From Xenoacremonium recifei (lineage: Eukaryota; Ascomycota; Sordariomycetes; Hypocreales; Nectriaceae), in assembly GCA_012184525.1 (NCBI GenBank), contig WOFQ01000045.1, forward strand, positions 124,001-188,000: DNA of 64,000 nucleotides, in the 5' to 3' direction. The notes beneath the pieces were generated by a model that worked only from the letters and a program-made list of their open reading frames with translations, had not been told where the DNA came from and made no database searches. The position numbers and the translations under genes are program-made. Positions 32,946 to 43,709 of this stretch are shown piece by piece (position 1 is the stretch's first letter; each line of letters begins with the position of its first letter).

Positions 32946-34915
32946 ATGGACATTACCAAGTTCATCGTCCAAGGCCGCGACAAGGCCTTGCTGTACGGCG
33001 ACTTTTCCACCTACCACGCCCAACTCTCCAAGCGACTTCTCTCTTCCCGAAAGAAACTTGGCATCGCTACGAAGAACCGAGGAAAATATCATTACAAGGA
33101 ATTACCTACTGTGGAGGAGGTCGCCCAGAATTCCGAGTATGCCTTGCCTGCCTATGCTTATGTCCAAACCTAACTCTCAGCTCCATCTAGATATGTCTAC
33201 CTCACGCTTCTCACTTGCGAACGGGCATGGGCGCAATGCATGAGTTTCAAACAGGCTCATACTTCCGATAACAAAGGAATTACTGGCCGAACACGCTCGC
33301 AGATCATCTCCCGCCTCACCAAGGCCTCCCGCATCATCAACGGCCTCGTCGACATTCTCCAGACCGAGTCCTCGGGCGCCTCGACGGTCGATATCCTTGA
33401 AACTAAGGCCTATGCTTGTTTGATTGGAGGTGCCATGCAGTTCGAGAAACGGGTATGGCAACTCAGTTTGCAAAACTATGCGACAGCTCGAATCATCTAT
33501 GGCGCTCTGGCAACTGCTACGAACGGAGATATCTATAAGGATTTGCTTTCGGAGACCATCGACCCATCAATTCGCTACGCTGCGTATCAACTGCAAACAC
33601 CCAGAACAGTTCCTATACCCGCCATTGCTCGTGGAGCATTCCCCGACTCCGATACTACCTTGGTGAAACAGATCACGAGCGTCGACCCGAACATCCTATC
33701 CCAAGGCGACGGCGATGCTAAAGAGGGGCCTGCTGGGGCGGAGGCCGCACCAAAGACGTTGAGCTGGCGTTCACGAGAAGTCACGATCGAGGATGCGCAG
33801 ATCGCGTTGGCCTGGGGCACAGTGCTGGCGGCCAAGGAGCGACTGGCGAGCAGCTTGGAAGCCGCCGGCAACAAACATCCGCACGAAATGGCTGCCGCGT
33901 ACGATGAGATTCTAATGGCAACCCAAGACGCCGTCGATGCTACGAAGCAGGCGATTGATGAGATGCGCGGGGAAGGAGTCGACCAGGGAGATGCGCGGAT
34001 GCAGAGCCTACAGATCACTCGCACCGCCGTCAACTTTGAGATGATCAGCTGGCGTATTGGCCGCAACCGTGTTCTGACAGGTCCTCATGATGGCGCTACG
34101 GAAGAATACGGCCCCCTACGAAGGAAAAAGATTAAGGATGGCCAAGAACCTAGGAAACAGGATAAAGATCTTCCACAGGGCAAGAAGCTCACCAAGCTTA
34201 AGGAGAAGGTTGCTCTTTATGATGGCACATTGCAGAATATCGAATCTATCAAAGAGCTTCCTGGTGTAGCTAACGACCAGGAGCTTGCGAGCCGGATTGA
34301 AGGCTTCGTCCACTACTTCCAGGCGCTCAAGTAAGTTCAGCCAGCATTTTGTCGATCAGTCTGGGAGATTAACGCAAAGATAGGTGCCTTTCTATCGCCC
34401 GGTCTCATGCTATCATCGGCAATGTTGCCAACGCCTTGGCGCTGATTGACCGAGCGCACGACCTTTGCGAAGAGTCGGAATCAACATTGCCCGATGCTTC
34501 AAACGCGTCAAGCCATGCTGCATTGAACGTTGAGGTTACCCCTGAAGCCACCCAGTTCCTACAACGGCTGCTCGACGGCGAGCTTCAGCGACACCGCGCC
34601 ATGGTACATATTAACAAGCTTCGGGCAGAGGGCGAAGCTGGCCAAGGCGACGTCGCCAAGGTGCCCCTTATCGAGCAACTCCAAGCATACCCTGCTGGCG
34701 GAGTTGACCTGACCAATATCGTCGAGTATCCCCCGGGTCTCGCCGCCATCCCCATGAAGCCCATCTTCCTCGACGTGGCCTGGAACTACATCGACTACCC
34801 CGGAAAGGAGACCGAAGCTCTCGAAGCTGCTCAGAAAGTCCCTGCTTCAACCGCGACGCCGGAGCAAGCGCCGCAGCAACCTGCTAAGAGAGGGTGGTTT
34901 GGGTTCGGGAGGTGA
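32946..34915 (+). CDS. SRP68: Signal recognition particle subunit SRP68
   Basis: SRP68 binds 7S RNA and SRP72 in the particle that targets nascent secretory proteins to the ER. Exons 32946-33136, 33191-34330 and 34384-34915 give 620 aa. The conserved N-terminus reads DITKFIVQGRDKALLYGDFS and continues YHAQLSKRLLSSRKKLGIAT. The first splice restores AQNSEYVYLTLLTCERAWAQ, an SRP68 hallmark. Later blocks include EDAQIALAWGTVLAAKERLA and ITRTAVNFEMISWRIGRNRV. The C-terminus carries PLIEQLQAYPAGGVDLTNIV and GLAAIPMKPIFLDVAWNYID, then a short Pro/Ala-rich tail ending RGWFGFGR. The start ATG sits in a good context (gccgccATGG). Confidence 0.95.
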
Positions 34916-35281
34916 GGGGGAACACAGGCGCAGGGTAGAAGTCCAGAAATACATCAGGCATGCGGCACACGATCCGCGATTGCTATGGCATTGTTGCTTA
35001 TTTTTGCGTGACTGGCGAGTGGTCAGCTGTGCTAGTGACCCCCTTGGTTGTCGATGTCTCAGATTCTCTCCCTGTACCAGTCTATCTGTCATGGACGACT
35101 GGAATGAATGCCTCGGTCCTATCCCAACCGAGAGCACTGGCGGGTCGCATGATGCGTACGGGACTTTGTTTACATTGCTTCCAGCATGTCCTCGGACGAA
35201 GCTATTGTAGTCTTGTGAGCACCTAGCTGTAGTTATTCTCTGCCATCCACACAGCTCTTCTTGACTCCCAACCTGACAAAC
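34916..35281. other. Intergenic stretch between SRP68 and the small membrane protein gene
   Basis: This 366-base stretch holds the SRP68 3' end and the promoter of the next gene in the same direction. No gene, repeat or clear motif is seen. Confidence 0.4.
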
Positions 35282-35347
35282 ATGACCGCATCGGAGGCTG
35301 CTCCTCCAGTCCTCAAACGCAATACCTCTCTCTCCATGCACGACTGA
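35282..35347 (+). promoter_or_regulatory. Upstream ORF, 21 aa
   Basis: An ATG-initiated 22-codon frame (MTASEAAPPVLKRNTSLSMHD then TGA) ends 19 bases before the ATG at 35367. If transcription starts upstream of it, it could lower translation of the main frame. Confidence 0.35.
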
Positions 35348-35366
35348 GCTCCTCACCTCAACCACC

Positions 35367-35903
35367 ATGGCTCCCACCCCAGCGCCCACATCAACGCCCT
35401 CACGATGGCCTCACCAGCCGCCCACCTGGCCACACCTCACGCACCCAGGCCCAGCGCCCATCCTCGCCATCCTCCTCATCGCGCTCCTCACAACCCTCCT
35501 CATCCGGCTCCTCACACAACTCCTGCGCCACCGCCTCGCGCGCCGCCACGCCTTCGTGCTCGTCACCGGCGCGAACAACCGCAGCAGCAGCGCGCCCACG
35601 CTCTACGACTCCGAAACCGTCGTGATCCGCCGTCCGCGCCCCACGTCCATGGCTGAGCTCGAGGCCCGCCAGCTGTTGTTTCCGGATGAGTGCGAGGAGC
35701 GGCTTCCGCTGCGTAGTAATCGCGGCTCGCTGTATGATACGTTCCAGATCCCGCATCCGCCGCAGAGGCTTAAGGTCTCGCGGTCGTTGATGGAGTTGAA
35801 TGGCGCGGCGCCGCTTTGTGAGGGCGAGAACGCGAAGAAGTCGAAGACGGTGCATTTACATGGTGTAAATCGGCTGAATACTGCTTGGGGGTGGATGTCA
35901 TGA
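35367..35903 (+). CDS. Small predicted single-pass membrane protein, unknown function
   Basis: The intronless frame encodes 178 aa that I do not recognise. Residues about 1-28 are Pro/Thr-rich. A Leu-rich hydrophobic segment (APILAILLIALLTTLLIRLL, about 29-48) is likely a membrane helix, followed by Arg/His-rich sequence that would face the cytosol under the positive-inside rule. The rest is soluble, with SSSAPTLYDSETVVIRRPRP and LPLRSNRGSLYDTFQIPHPP resembling conserved short motifs in uncharacterised mould proteins. GC content is high over the frame and drops sharply after it, supporting coding status. A short ORF sits directly upstream. Confidence 0.6.
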   Translation: MAPTPAPTSTPSRWPHQPPTWPHLTHPGPAPILAILLIALLTTLLIRLLTQLLRHRLARRHAFVLVTGANNRSSSAPTLYDSETVVIRRPRPTSMAELEARQLLFPDECEERLPLRSNRGSLYDTFQIPHPPQRLKVSRSLMELNGAAPLCEGENAKKSKTVHLHGVNRLNTAWGWMS

Positions 35904-36550
35904 GATGCTGCTTAGAGAGAAGCGACACCTCTGATACTTTGAATAATTCTACAACTACTCAACACTCCAGACACTCTTTTATTTCCTTATTCTTGTATTG
36001 GTTTTATGATAGCAAGCAACGGCGAATAGAGTATGAATGCATGAGGGTAAACTGTTTTCTACATCAAGCAATACGCGCAATTCAGTACACTACTTTCTTT
36101 GTGACCTTACCCTACGTACATCTTCCGAGTCAATGGTAACATCAAATCAAATCACAGCACACGAGGATATCAGGACAAGGGACAGTCTTTTGATGGTAGA
36201 AAATGTTTCTTTAGAGGAGGGAGTGCTATTATCGTCTAGCTACGATGGACATGTACAACATTTGTATACGAAAATCCACACACTTTCCCCCTCATTGACC
36301 AGTGCCATCATCTCATAAATCAACCCAAAGAGATCTCAATGATGTTTTGAAGCTCCAACGCCTGTTCCGCCAACCATGGTATTAAGGACAATTGGCAAAA
36401 AACTGAAAAATGCAGAGCGGCTGAGGCGGGAAATATGAATACAGAGGGGTTGTGGTACAGCGACAAACCCGGGAGATCTATGCCGCATCCTCCCGGGCTT
36501 TCGTTAATTGGAACAGATTTTTTACAACGCTCGAAGTATGGTCAAGCTGT
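35904..36550. other. Convergent 3' flanks, membrane protein and mitochondrial Hsp70
   Basis: This 650-base AT-rich stretch lies between two converging stop codons. No coding or repeat structure is evident. Confidence 0.45.
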
Positions 36551-38725
36551 TTAGGGCTTGGTCTCATCCTTCTTCTCGCCCTCCTCAGAGGGAGAAGACT
36601 GCTGCTCGTTGTTGCTCTCGGCACGGGCCTTGTGCATCTTGTCGAAGAGGTTCAGGCTGGCAACCTGGAGCTCATCGGTCTTCTCCTTGATCTCAGCGGC
36701 GGTGGCAGAGCCCTCGCCAGACTGGCTCTTGGCAACGAACTCACGGAGAGAGGTGATCTTCTCCTTGATAGCGTCAGCCTCAGTCTTGTCGAGCTTGTCG
36801 GCGTACTCGTTCAGGGCACGCTCGGTATCGTTGAGAACGCTGTCGGCGCGGTTGGCAGACTCGATAGCAGCCTTGCGCTCCTTGTCAGTCTCAGCGTACT
36901 TCTCGGAGTCCTCAACCATCTGCTGGATCTCGTTGTCGGAGAGACCAGAGCCGGAGGCGATGGTGATGGACTGGTCCTTGTTGGTGGACTTGTCCTTGGC
37001 GTGGACGTGGACGATCGAGTCAGCATCGATGTCGAAGGTGACCTCAATCTGGGGAACACCTCGGTGGGCAGGAGGAATGCCAACCAGCTGGAAGTTGCCG
37101 AGGAGCTTGTTGTCCCGGACCAGCTCACGCTCACCCTGGTACACCTTGATCTCGACGGCAGTCTGGAAGTCGGCAGCAGTGGAGAAGACCTGGGACTTCT
37201 TGGTGGGGATGGTGGTGTTTCGGTTGATCAGACGGGTGAAGACACCGCCCAGGGTCTCGATACCGAGGGACAGAGGAGTGACATCGAGAAGGAGAAGGTC
37301 CTTGACCTCACCGGAGAGAACGGCACCCTGAATAGCGGCACCAATGGCGACAGCCTCATCGGGGTTGACAGACTTGGCGGGGTCTCGGCCGAAGATGCTC
37401 TTGACAGACTCAGCAACCTTGGGCATACGGGTCATACCACCGACGAGGATGACCTCCTGGATCTCCTTAGCGGAGAGGTTGGCATCCTTGAGGGCCTTGC
37501 GGACGGGCTCGATGGTTCGCTGGATGAGAGGGTCGACCATCTTCTCAAGCTGGGCTCGGCTGAGCTTCAGGTTGATGTGCTTGGGGCCGGAAGAGTCGGC
37601 AGTGATGAAAGGCAGGTTGATGTCAGTCTGGAGAGACGAAGAAAGCTCGATCTTGGCCTTCTCAGCAGCCTCACGGATACGCTGGATAGCCATGCGGTCG
37701 CCAGACAGATCAATGCCAGAGGTCTTCTTGAACTCGCCGACCATGTGTCGGACCAGGTGGATATCGAAATCCTCACCACCCAGGTGGGTGTCACCGTTGG
37801 TAGACTTGACCTCGAAGACACCGTTCTGGATCTCCAGGACGGAGATATCGAAGGTACCACCACCAAGATCGTAGACAGCAACAATTCGGTCGGCCTCCTT
37901 CTCAAGACCGTAGGCAAGAGCGGCGGCAGTGGGCTCGTTGACAACACGGAGGACGTTGAGACCGGCGATCTGACCGGCGTCCTTGGTGCTCTGTCGCTGG
38001 GCGTCGTTGAAGTAGGCGGGGACAGTGACGACAGCGTTCTTGACGGGCTTGGAGAGGTAGGCCTCAGCGGTCTCCTTCATCTTGTTGAGGACGAAACCAC
38101 CGATCTGCGAAGGCGAGTACTTCTGATCACGGGCCTGCACCCAAGCGTCGCCATTGGTGTGCTGAACGATCTTGTAGGGGACCTCCTTGATATCGCGCTG
38201 AACCTCAGCATCGCTGAACTTTCGGCCGATTAATCGCTTGGTAGCGAAGAGGGTGTTCTCTGGGTTGACGACGGCCTGTCGCTTGGCAGCAACACCGACG
38301 AGACGCTCGCCATCCTCGGCGAAAGCGACGACTGAAGGAGTAGTTCGGGCACCTGGAGCGATCTTGTCAATGACTGGGTTTGAGGGAATTGATAGCTTGT
38401 GATAAGAACTTACCCTCGGAGTTCTCGATGATGCGAGGAACCTTGCCCTCCATGATAGCGACAGCAGAGTTGGTGGTACCAAGATCGATACCGATCACGG
38501 CACCCTGCACCTTACCCTCAGCCTGGCTGGACTCATAGCGAGCAAACCGGGATGCCAAAGGGGCTCTGGTGAAGGCAGCCGATCGGGCGATGGGGGTAGC
38601 TCGGGGAAGCTGGACACGAGGCAAAGTCAGCTCATGCAGAAGCAGACGGGCGAGGCGCAAAGCACGCGCGCATCGCTCGGGGAAGCGGGAGTACTCACAG
38701 CTCTCGACAAGCGCGAAGCCAGCAT
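36551..38725 (-). CDS. ssc1: Mitochondrial heat shock protein 70 (Ssc1)
   Basis: Ssc1 is the matrix DnaK-type chaperone and motor of protein import through TIM23. I build three exons: 38699-38725, 38414-38609 and 36551-38352, giving 674 aa. The first 27-nt exon gives MLASRLSRA and joins to LPRATPIARSAAFTRAPLAS, an Arg/Ala-rich matrix presequence. The open frame also reads back into this 89-nt intron, giving a false start at 38660. Signatures present: IGIDLGTTNSAVAIMEGK, VYDLGGGTFDISVLEIQNG and EVILVGGMTRMPKVAESV. The C-terminus is acidic and charged (EEGEKKDETKP) and lacks an EEVD or ER-retention ending, which fits a mitochondrial member. Confidence 0.97.
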
Positions 38726-40179
38726 CTTCGGAATTAGAATTGGGGGGTATAGAGTACAGGGAAAGGAAGGAGATGATGGCGCAAGTCGGGGAGGATGCTG
38801 GGGAAGAAGAAATGTTTTACAGAGGAGGATGTAGGAGACGGGAGTCGAGTAATATGAGAGAGAGAAAGTGAATTTTTTCTGGGCCCAGAAAAATGCGTCT
38901 CCTTCCCCGGTCGGCGGCCATAGAAGCCGAAGGAAGGAGGCAATCTGAGCGCAAGGCCCACTGCTCGCCGGCTAGGCTCGGACCATGGTTAATCCCCCCG
39001 GCCGACGGGCAGCCACTCACGCATCTCCTTGACGTGGCTGGTTGGCCGGCGACCTGAGGCGCTGGACCCAGACCAGACCCAACCAAAACCCAAGCCTTGA
39101 GATGAACGATTTTCTGCTCGGGCCTGTTCGGAGTTTAAGACGCCATCGCCCATGATGGAGATGTGTCTCGAGTCACAGGCTGACACCCGCGAAGCAGACC
39201 GCGAATACAGCATCTGCCGCCCGCGACAACGCCGCCAGCCCGTCTCCTGCCAGCACCGCGTCCCAGCAGATATTTAAACGTGCTCTATCGAGTTAATCCG
39301 GATGACTAAGCACCCGGCGACTCCCAGACGACCTCGTTTCAACCTCGCAACGAGTAATTCTGACTTGGTGATCCGCAGACTCGCCCATTGGGCCTCGGAA
39401 CGTAGCTGTACAAACCGCCATCATGGTGCACAATCCGGCCTCCAGTCTTTTAGGCTTCGCCCAGACCCGGGCAAGCGCCATTTGGGCCCCCTCACGACCA
39501 CGAGCCACTCCATGCTATCGAAAATCCGACATGGGATGACATTCGCCTCCTGCGCTGCTGGCTGGAGGAGCTGCGCGAGGGAATTTCCCACCCACGGCAG
39601 ATGCACTGACGGCGCACGCGAGTCGGTTAGAAAGACGACTCCACGCCAGCTTTTGATCCCAGCAATGATTCTAGCGCAGTCCTCAGTGAGCTTTTCATTT
39701 TTCGCACGTGTCTGCGAATGGCTTCACAACGTACATCAGTAGGCTTCTGTGACGGGCCATATACAATGCTGACCGCTTGCAACCAAAGTCACTGCCAGCG
39801 CGTCAAAGAAGCATCAGCAGTGTCCGAATGTCTTAATCCAAAGTCTTCAAATTTGCCCTGCTCCGTCTACCATGAGACTGCCTAGAATTACACACAACAT
39901 GATCCCTGAATGATACAACCAGGCTCCGTTCCCCTAATACCGTAACGGTGTCCCTTAACCCTTCCGTCCATAAACGCCAGCGATGTCTACATCGCTCAAA
40001 TCAAGAAGTTGCCTTGCTAGCTTTCAATCCCCTTTGCCGCTGTGTACAACAGACCCAGTGTCGCCTGGATACGATCTGGGCTGGTAGTTTTTCGTCATTG
40101 TCGCCCAAACTCCTTTCAATCATCATGCTTATAAACGTTCAAAATGTGTCTCTCACCAAACACTGCGGCGTGCAACTTT
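38726..40179. promoter_or_regulatory. Upstream region of ssc1 and 3' flank of ies4
   Basis: This 1.45-kb stretch lies upstream of ssc1 and downstream of ies4. It has a perfect 20-base palindrome at 38874-38893. I do not see a clear run of nGAAn/nTTCn heat-shock elements. The small ORFs are unsupported. Confidence 0.45.
38874..38893. promoter_or_regulatory. Perfect 20-bp palindrome upstream of ssc1
   Basis: The sequence TTTTTCTGGGCCCAGAAAAA is its own reverse complement and lies about 150 bases upstream of the ssc1 start codon. It could be a dimer-binding operator or a leader hairpin. No known factor is assigned. Confidence 0.5.
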
Positions 40180-41027
40180 CTATGATGCAGCGGCAATGGG
40201 TACAGGAGCAGGAGATGATGCATTGGCGGCGCTAGGAGCGCTCTGCATCTCCACGTCGACACCACTGTTACTATTGCTGACGCTGTTCCCCTCGGGGCCG
40301 CTGTCTTTGTTCTCCTTGTTGCTGCTGTCGGCAGACGGGGCGGCCGAATCCTCAGTCGAGGACTCAGTCTTTCGGCCAGGGGCAGTCCAGCGGTTGATTT
40401 CCCAGACAACGCCAGTGAAGCTCTTGAGCTTGAAACTTCCTCTGGCCCATTTGCGACAAGGCTTTCCAGAACGATCGAGGGCGCGTAGGCCGGCATTGAT
40501 AGCGCCCTGGTTTGCCTTGGGGCCAAGTTTGTGTACGCCGGTCGGTCGGTTCGCGCTGTGGTCGATTGTTCCATCCTCGCTAGGCGCATAGTTAGTACAT
40601 GAGAAATGTGAACGAGCGTCGTGCCGACTTACAGACGAGGCTTCTTCTTGGGGCCAGGCTTTCCTCGAGGCTTGGGGATACCGTCGACATTGCCGTTGGC
40701 ACCTCGCTTGGTTCCCCTTCTCTTGGGTCCGTCTGCCGGGGGAGCCATGGTGGAGGGAGCTGGAGTACCGTCAGGTGCGGGTGTAGCCGCGTTGGAGTCG
40801 GAGGCATTGTCTCCATTCGAGGCGCTCGGAGGTGGGAGGGGTGTAGATGAGTCTGGCGAGTCCTTGACGGAATCTTTGGCGTCTTTGGCAGGAGATTCCT
40901 CCTTGATGGACTGAGGGTCGATGATCTCGCGTAGTTTGTCCGAGTTGACGACGAGCTTGACGACGCGGCCGGGGGGCTTGCTGCCAGACTTTCTGCGGCC
41001 GTCGATGGACTTGGACGGCGGCGCCAT
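40180..41027 (-). CDS. ies4: INO80 chromatin-remodelling complex subunit Ies4
   Basis: Ies4 is a small subunit of the INO80 nucleosome remodeller. Exons 40633-41027 and 40180-40579 give 264 aa; the 53-nt intron has a TACTAAC branch site. The N-terminus (GRVVKLVVNSDKLREIIDP) matches the start of the family. A low-complexity middle leads to PKPRGKPGPKKKPRL, joined across the intron to EDGTIDHSANRPTGVHKLGP, then NAGLRALDRSGKPCRKWARG and LKSFTGVVWEINRW, the most conserved block. The Ser/Asn/Glu-rich tail is disordered. The call rests on recalled family motifs; a profile search would settle it. Confidence 0.8.
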
Positions 41028-43709
41028 AGCGATGAAGTTCAGCAGCGAAACCCAGTAGCGTGATGCTTCGTGTATTCGGAGGCTTCAGAAGCTGATGACG
41101 GCGTAAAGCAGCGCCGGGCAGGTGATGATGGCAAGGGTGGGAGAGTGTTGATGCTGACGACGACGACGGAAGGGGGGCGATGGTGGTGATGTAGGAAGCA
41201 GGCTGGAGTTGAGGGTTCAGGCTTATTAGTAGCCGGCAGGTTTTTGGGTTGGCAGTGGTGATCCGGTGAGGCGTGGTCAGGGGGGCTTGCGGGTTGCGGG
41301 CTGGGCGGGCTGCTGGGCTGGCGTGGAGCGGCGATGGCAGAGATTTGCTGAGGTGCGGCGAGCGCTCTAGCAGGCGTTGTTCATGGTTGGTGATGCGCGT
41401 TGTGAGAGGCGGGTGAGGAGGAATCAAGGAGGAAGTGAAGAGGGGATGGGCGAGGGAAATTTCGTTCCCGGGGGGCGTGTCTTGTCGGCTCGGGGCCTTG
41501 GTCTCATTGTCATTTTCATTTTGGGGCCAGAGGCGGCGCACAATAAAATCGGTTGGTAAAGGTTCTTGTCTGGCACTGGGACAGGCGACAGGCACACAGA
41601 GAGTCGGATCCCCAGAGAGACCGTGACGCTTGGCTGGGCCCTGGGCCTGGGCCGGAGCTGGGAAGGGGAGGTCAGGCCCGATGCGGTTTAGGGGCATGGC
41701 AGATAATTGCATTTTTATTCGCTCGCCGGGGGGGTTGATCCAATAAGGGAAGCCGCGCTGTGATTGGCCCGCCCGCAATGCAGGCCCCAACACAGCTGCA
41801 TCTGCAGGCGTACCTGAGGCAGTCGAGGGCTTCCTCAGGCCTTCAGATTCCAGTGCAAGAAGGCAGGCAGTCTCGTGCTGGGCCTGGGCTGTGACAAGAA
41901 CACACACCAAATCGTCGATTCATGTTTTTCCTCTCTTTTTTTATGTGCTACTTCGTGCATGCGTGATTATTGCATTGATGGATGCTCGCGGAGAAGCGAA
42001 GGGAAAAGAAAAGCAACCAATCGACCATCCACCGCGCGCGGGATCCGGACGGGATGGCGGATGGGATGGGACGGAGGGATGGATGGATGGATGGTTGGAT
42101 GGTAGGATGCCCCCCTGTCCTGTCCTGTCTCCCGTCCTTCGTTTTTCTGTCCGTTCTCTCTCTTACGCGCACGCGCGCCATGGAGCATGTGGCGGACTCA
42201 CCGACTCACGATCGAAACGTTATCGACCGGAAGCAAGGGAAGATGGGGAAATGACTACCACCTGGTGCTTAAAACCGAACTTCCGAAAGAGGACCATCAC
42301 GAGGGTCTACAGTCTATTCCCCTCGAATCACTCGGGGACATTCTCAACAGCTGCTTGATCTCCTCTGGATGACTTGTCAGCGTCAGCATCGCCGGGAGAC
42401 AGACAGGCCACGACGACTTTGGTTGTACGGTGCAGGCTAGATCGACAGCAATCCCGTCCATCCAGCAGCCAGCCACGATGGGGAACCAAGAAGGGGGGCG
42501 AAAAAAAAAAGCAGCGAACGGGCTGAGAATGAACCTGGAAGCGAAGCCCCTCATCTCTCATCCCTCGTTCCTCGTTCCTCGCTTCTTCGTCAGCCCTCGC
42601 CAGCAGCAGGCAGGCCGCACCTCAGGCGCCCTCGGTACCCCCTCGCAGCATCGCCTATCAAGTTGGAGATCAAGCCATTTTGGAACCATGCCCTCCCACC
42701 ATCCTTCGGCATTTATGGATCAAGAGATCACAGACCAGACCAGACCACATGGATGATTTCAACCACCGAGAGCCCCGACACCCACTTGCTTCAGCGCTCG
42801 ATAGCTCTCTCTCGCTGGTCACTGCGCTCGATTTTCACAGGTGCAACCAGCACCGCCAACAAAGACTAAAACTGCAGGATACGCGCCCAGCCAGCCACCG
42901 ACACACCTCACGAATGAGGACGAGGCGGCAGGGAACAACACCGAAATCCACCTGTCCAGCTGAAAATGCTGACCGCAAATCATGCATCGCTGCCTGCAAC
43001 CATGGTGAATCGCCTCAAACTACCCTGGACAGTAGTTGAGGAGGCAGCCACCAGCATGCAAGGAGGCCGCACCGCGCTCATCTTTGCGGTCCCTACGCCT
43101 CGCCGAACTGTGACAGTGATCCTATCTTCGTCTCGCTCAATGCTAACCCCTCACCGATGCACCTCAATTAGCACGTGAAACGATAATCAAGGGTCATCGC
43201 CCCATCCGGAATGTGAACAAATCCGCCCGTATTCTCTCGTTTCATCCATCTCGTCAATCGTGTCTCGAGCCGCTTCTCCGGCATTTGCTGTGTCATGGAC
43301 GTTGAGATCTACCAGGCGCTGTCACGCTCGTATTACTACAGTAGTAGGTTTCTCTTCAACACCACGCGGGGCCATTTCGGGACACGATGATCGCGTAAGC
43401 CTTAGTGTCCGAGTGAATTGGCAGCTCTATTAATTAGCCGTCCTAATGAGGCGACCCGCCAACGTGCAATTGAGGTCGTCTGGAATGCACTTTCGCCTCA
43501 GGTTGAACCAGAGCAAGTGCTCCTTCACAATAGATGAGACAGCATTACATCGCCCGTTGTCAGTGCAATGGCTGGAATGCGTTGCTCCCCGCGACGCCCG
43601 CTATCGATGAAAAGATATATCAAGAGCACCCCACGGCCGCAGGCACAATGCTTTGCTTGAGCAAGACAATTCTCATCTTTTTTTTTTGGTACCGTTGAAA
43701 CTTATCACA
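41028..43709. other. Gene-poor 2.7-kb region between ies4 and the secreted protein gene
   Basis: This divergent intergenic stretch contains no supported gene. ORFs across 41377-43180 overlap each other on both strands without domain content. Visible structure is a GGAT microsatellite (about 42060-42110), an A-run at 42500-42512 and a CACGTG at 43172. A T-run (43678-43687) sits in the likely leader of the gene at 43710. Confidence 0.45.
42060..42110. repeat. Imperfect GGAT tetranucleotide microsatellite
   Basis: Interrupted GGAT/GGAC/GGTT units run through this stretch, with at least four uninterrupted GGAT copies in the middle. Confidence 0.8.

Noticed and set aside
36452..38233. 593-codon ORF on the strand opposite ssc1
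   Set aside because: It is a shadow of the highly biased Hsp70 coding sequence; Leu/Val/Gly/Asp-rich with no domain. The sense frame is unmistakable Ssc1.
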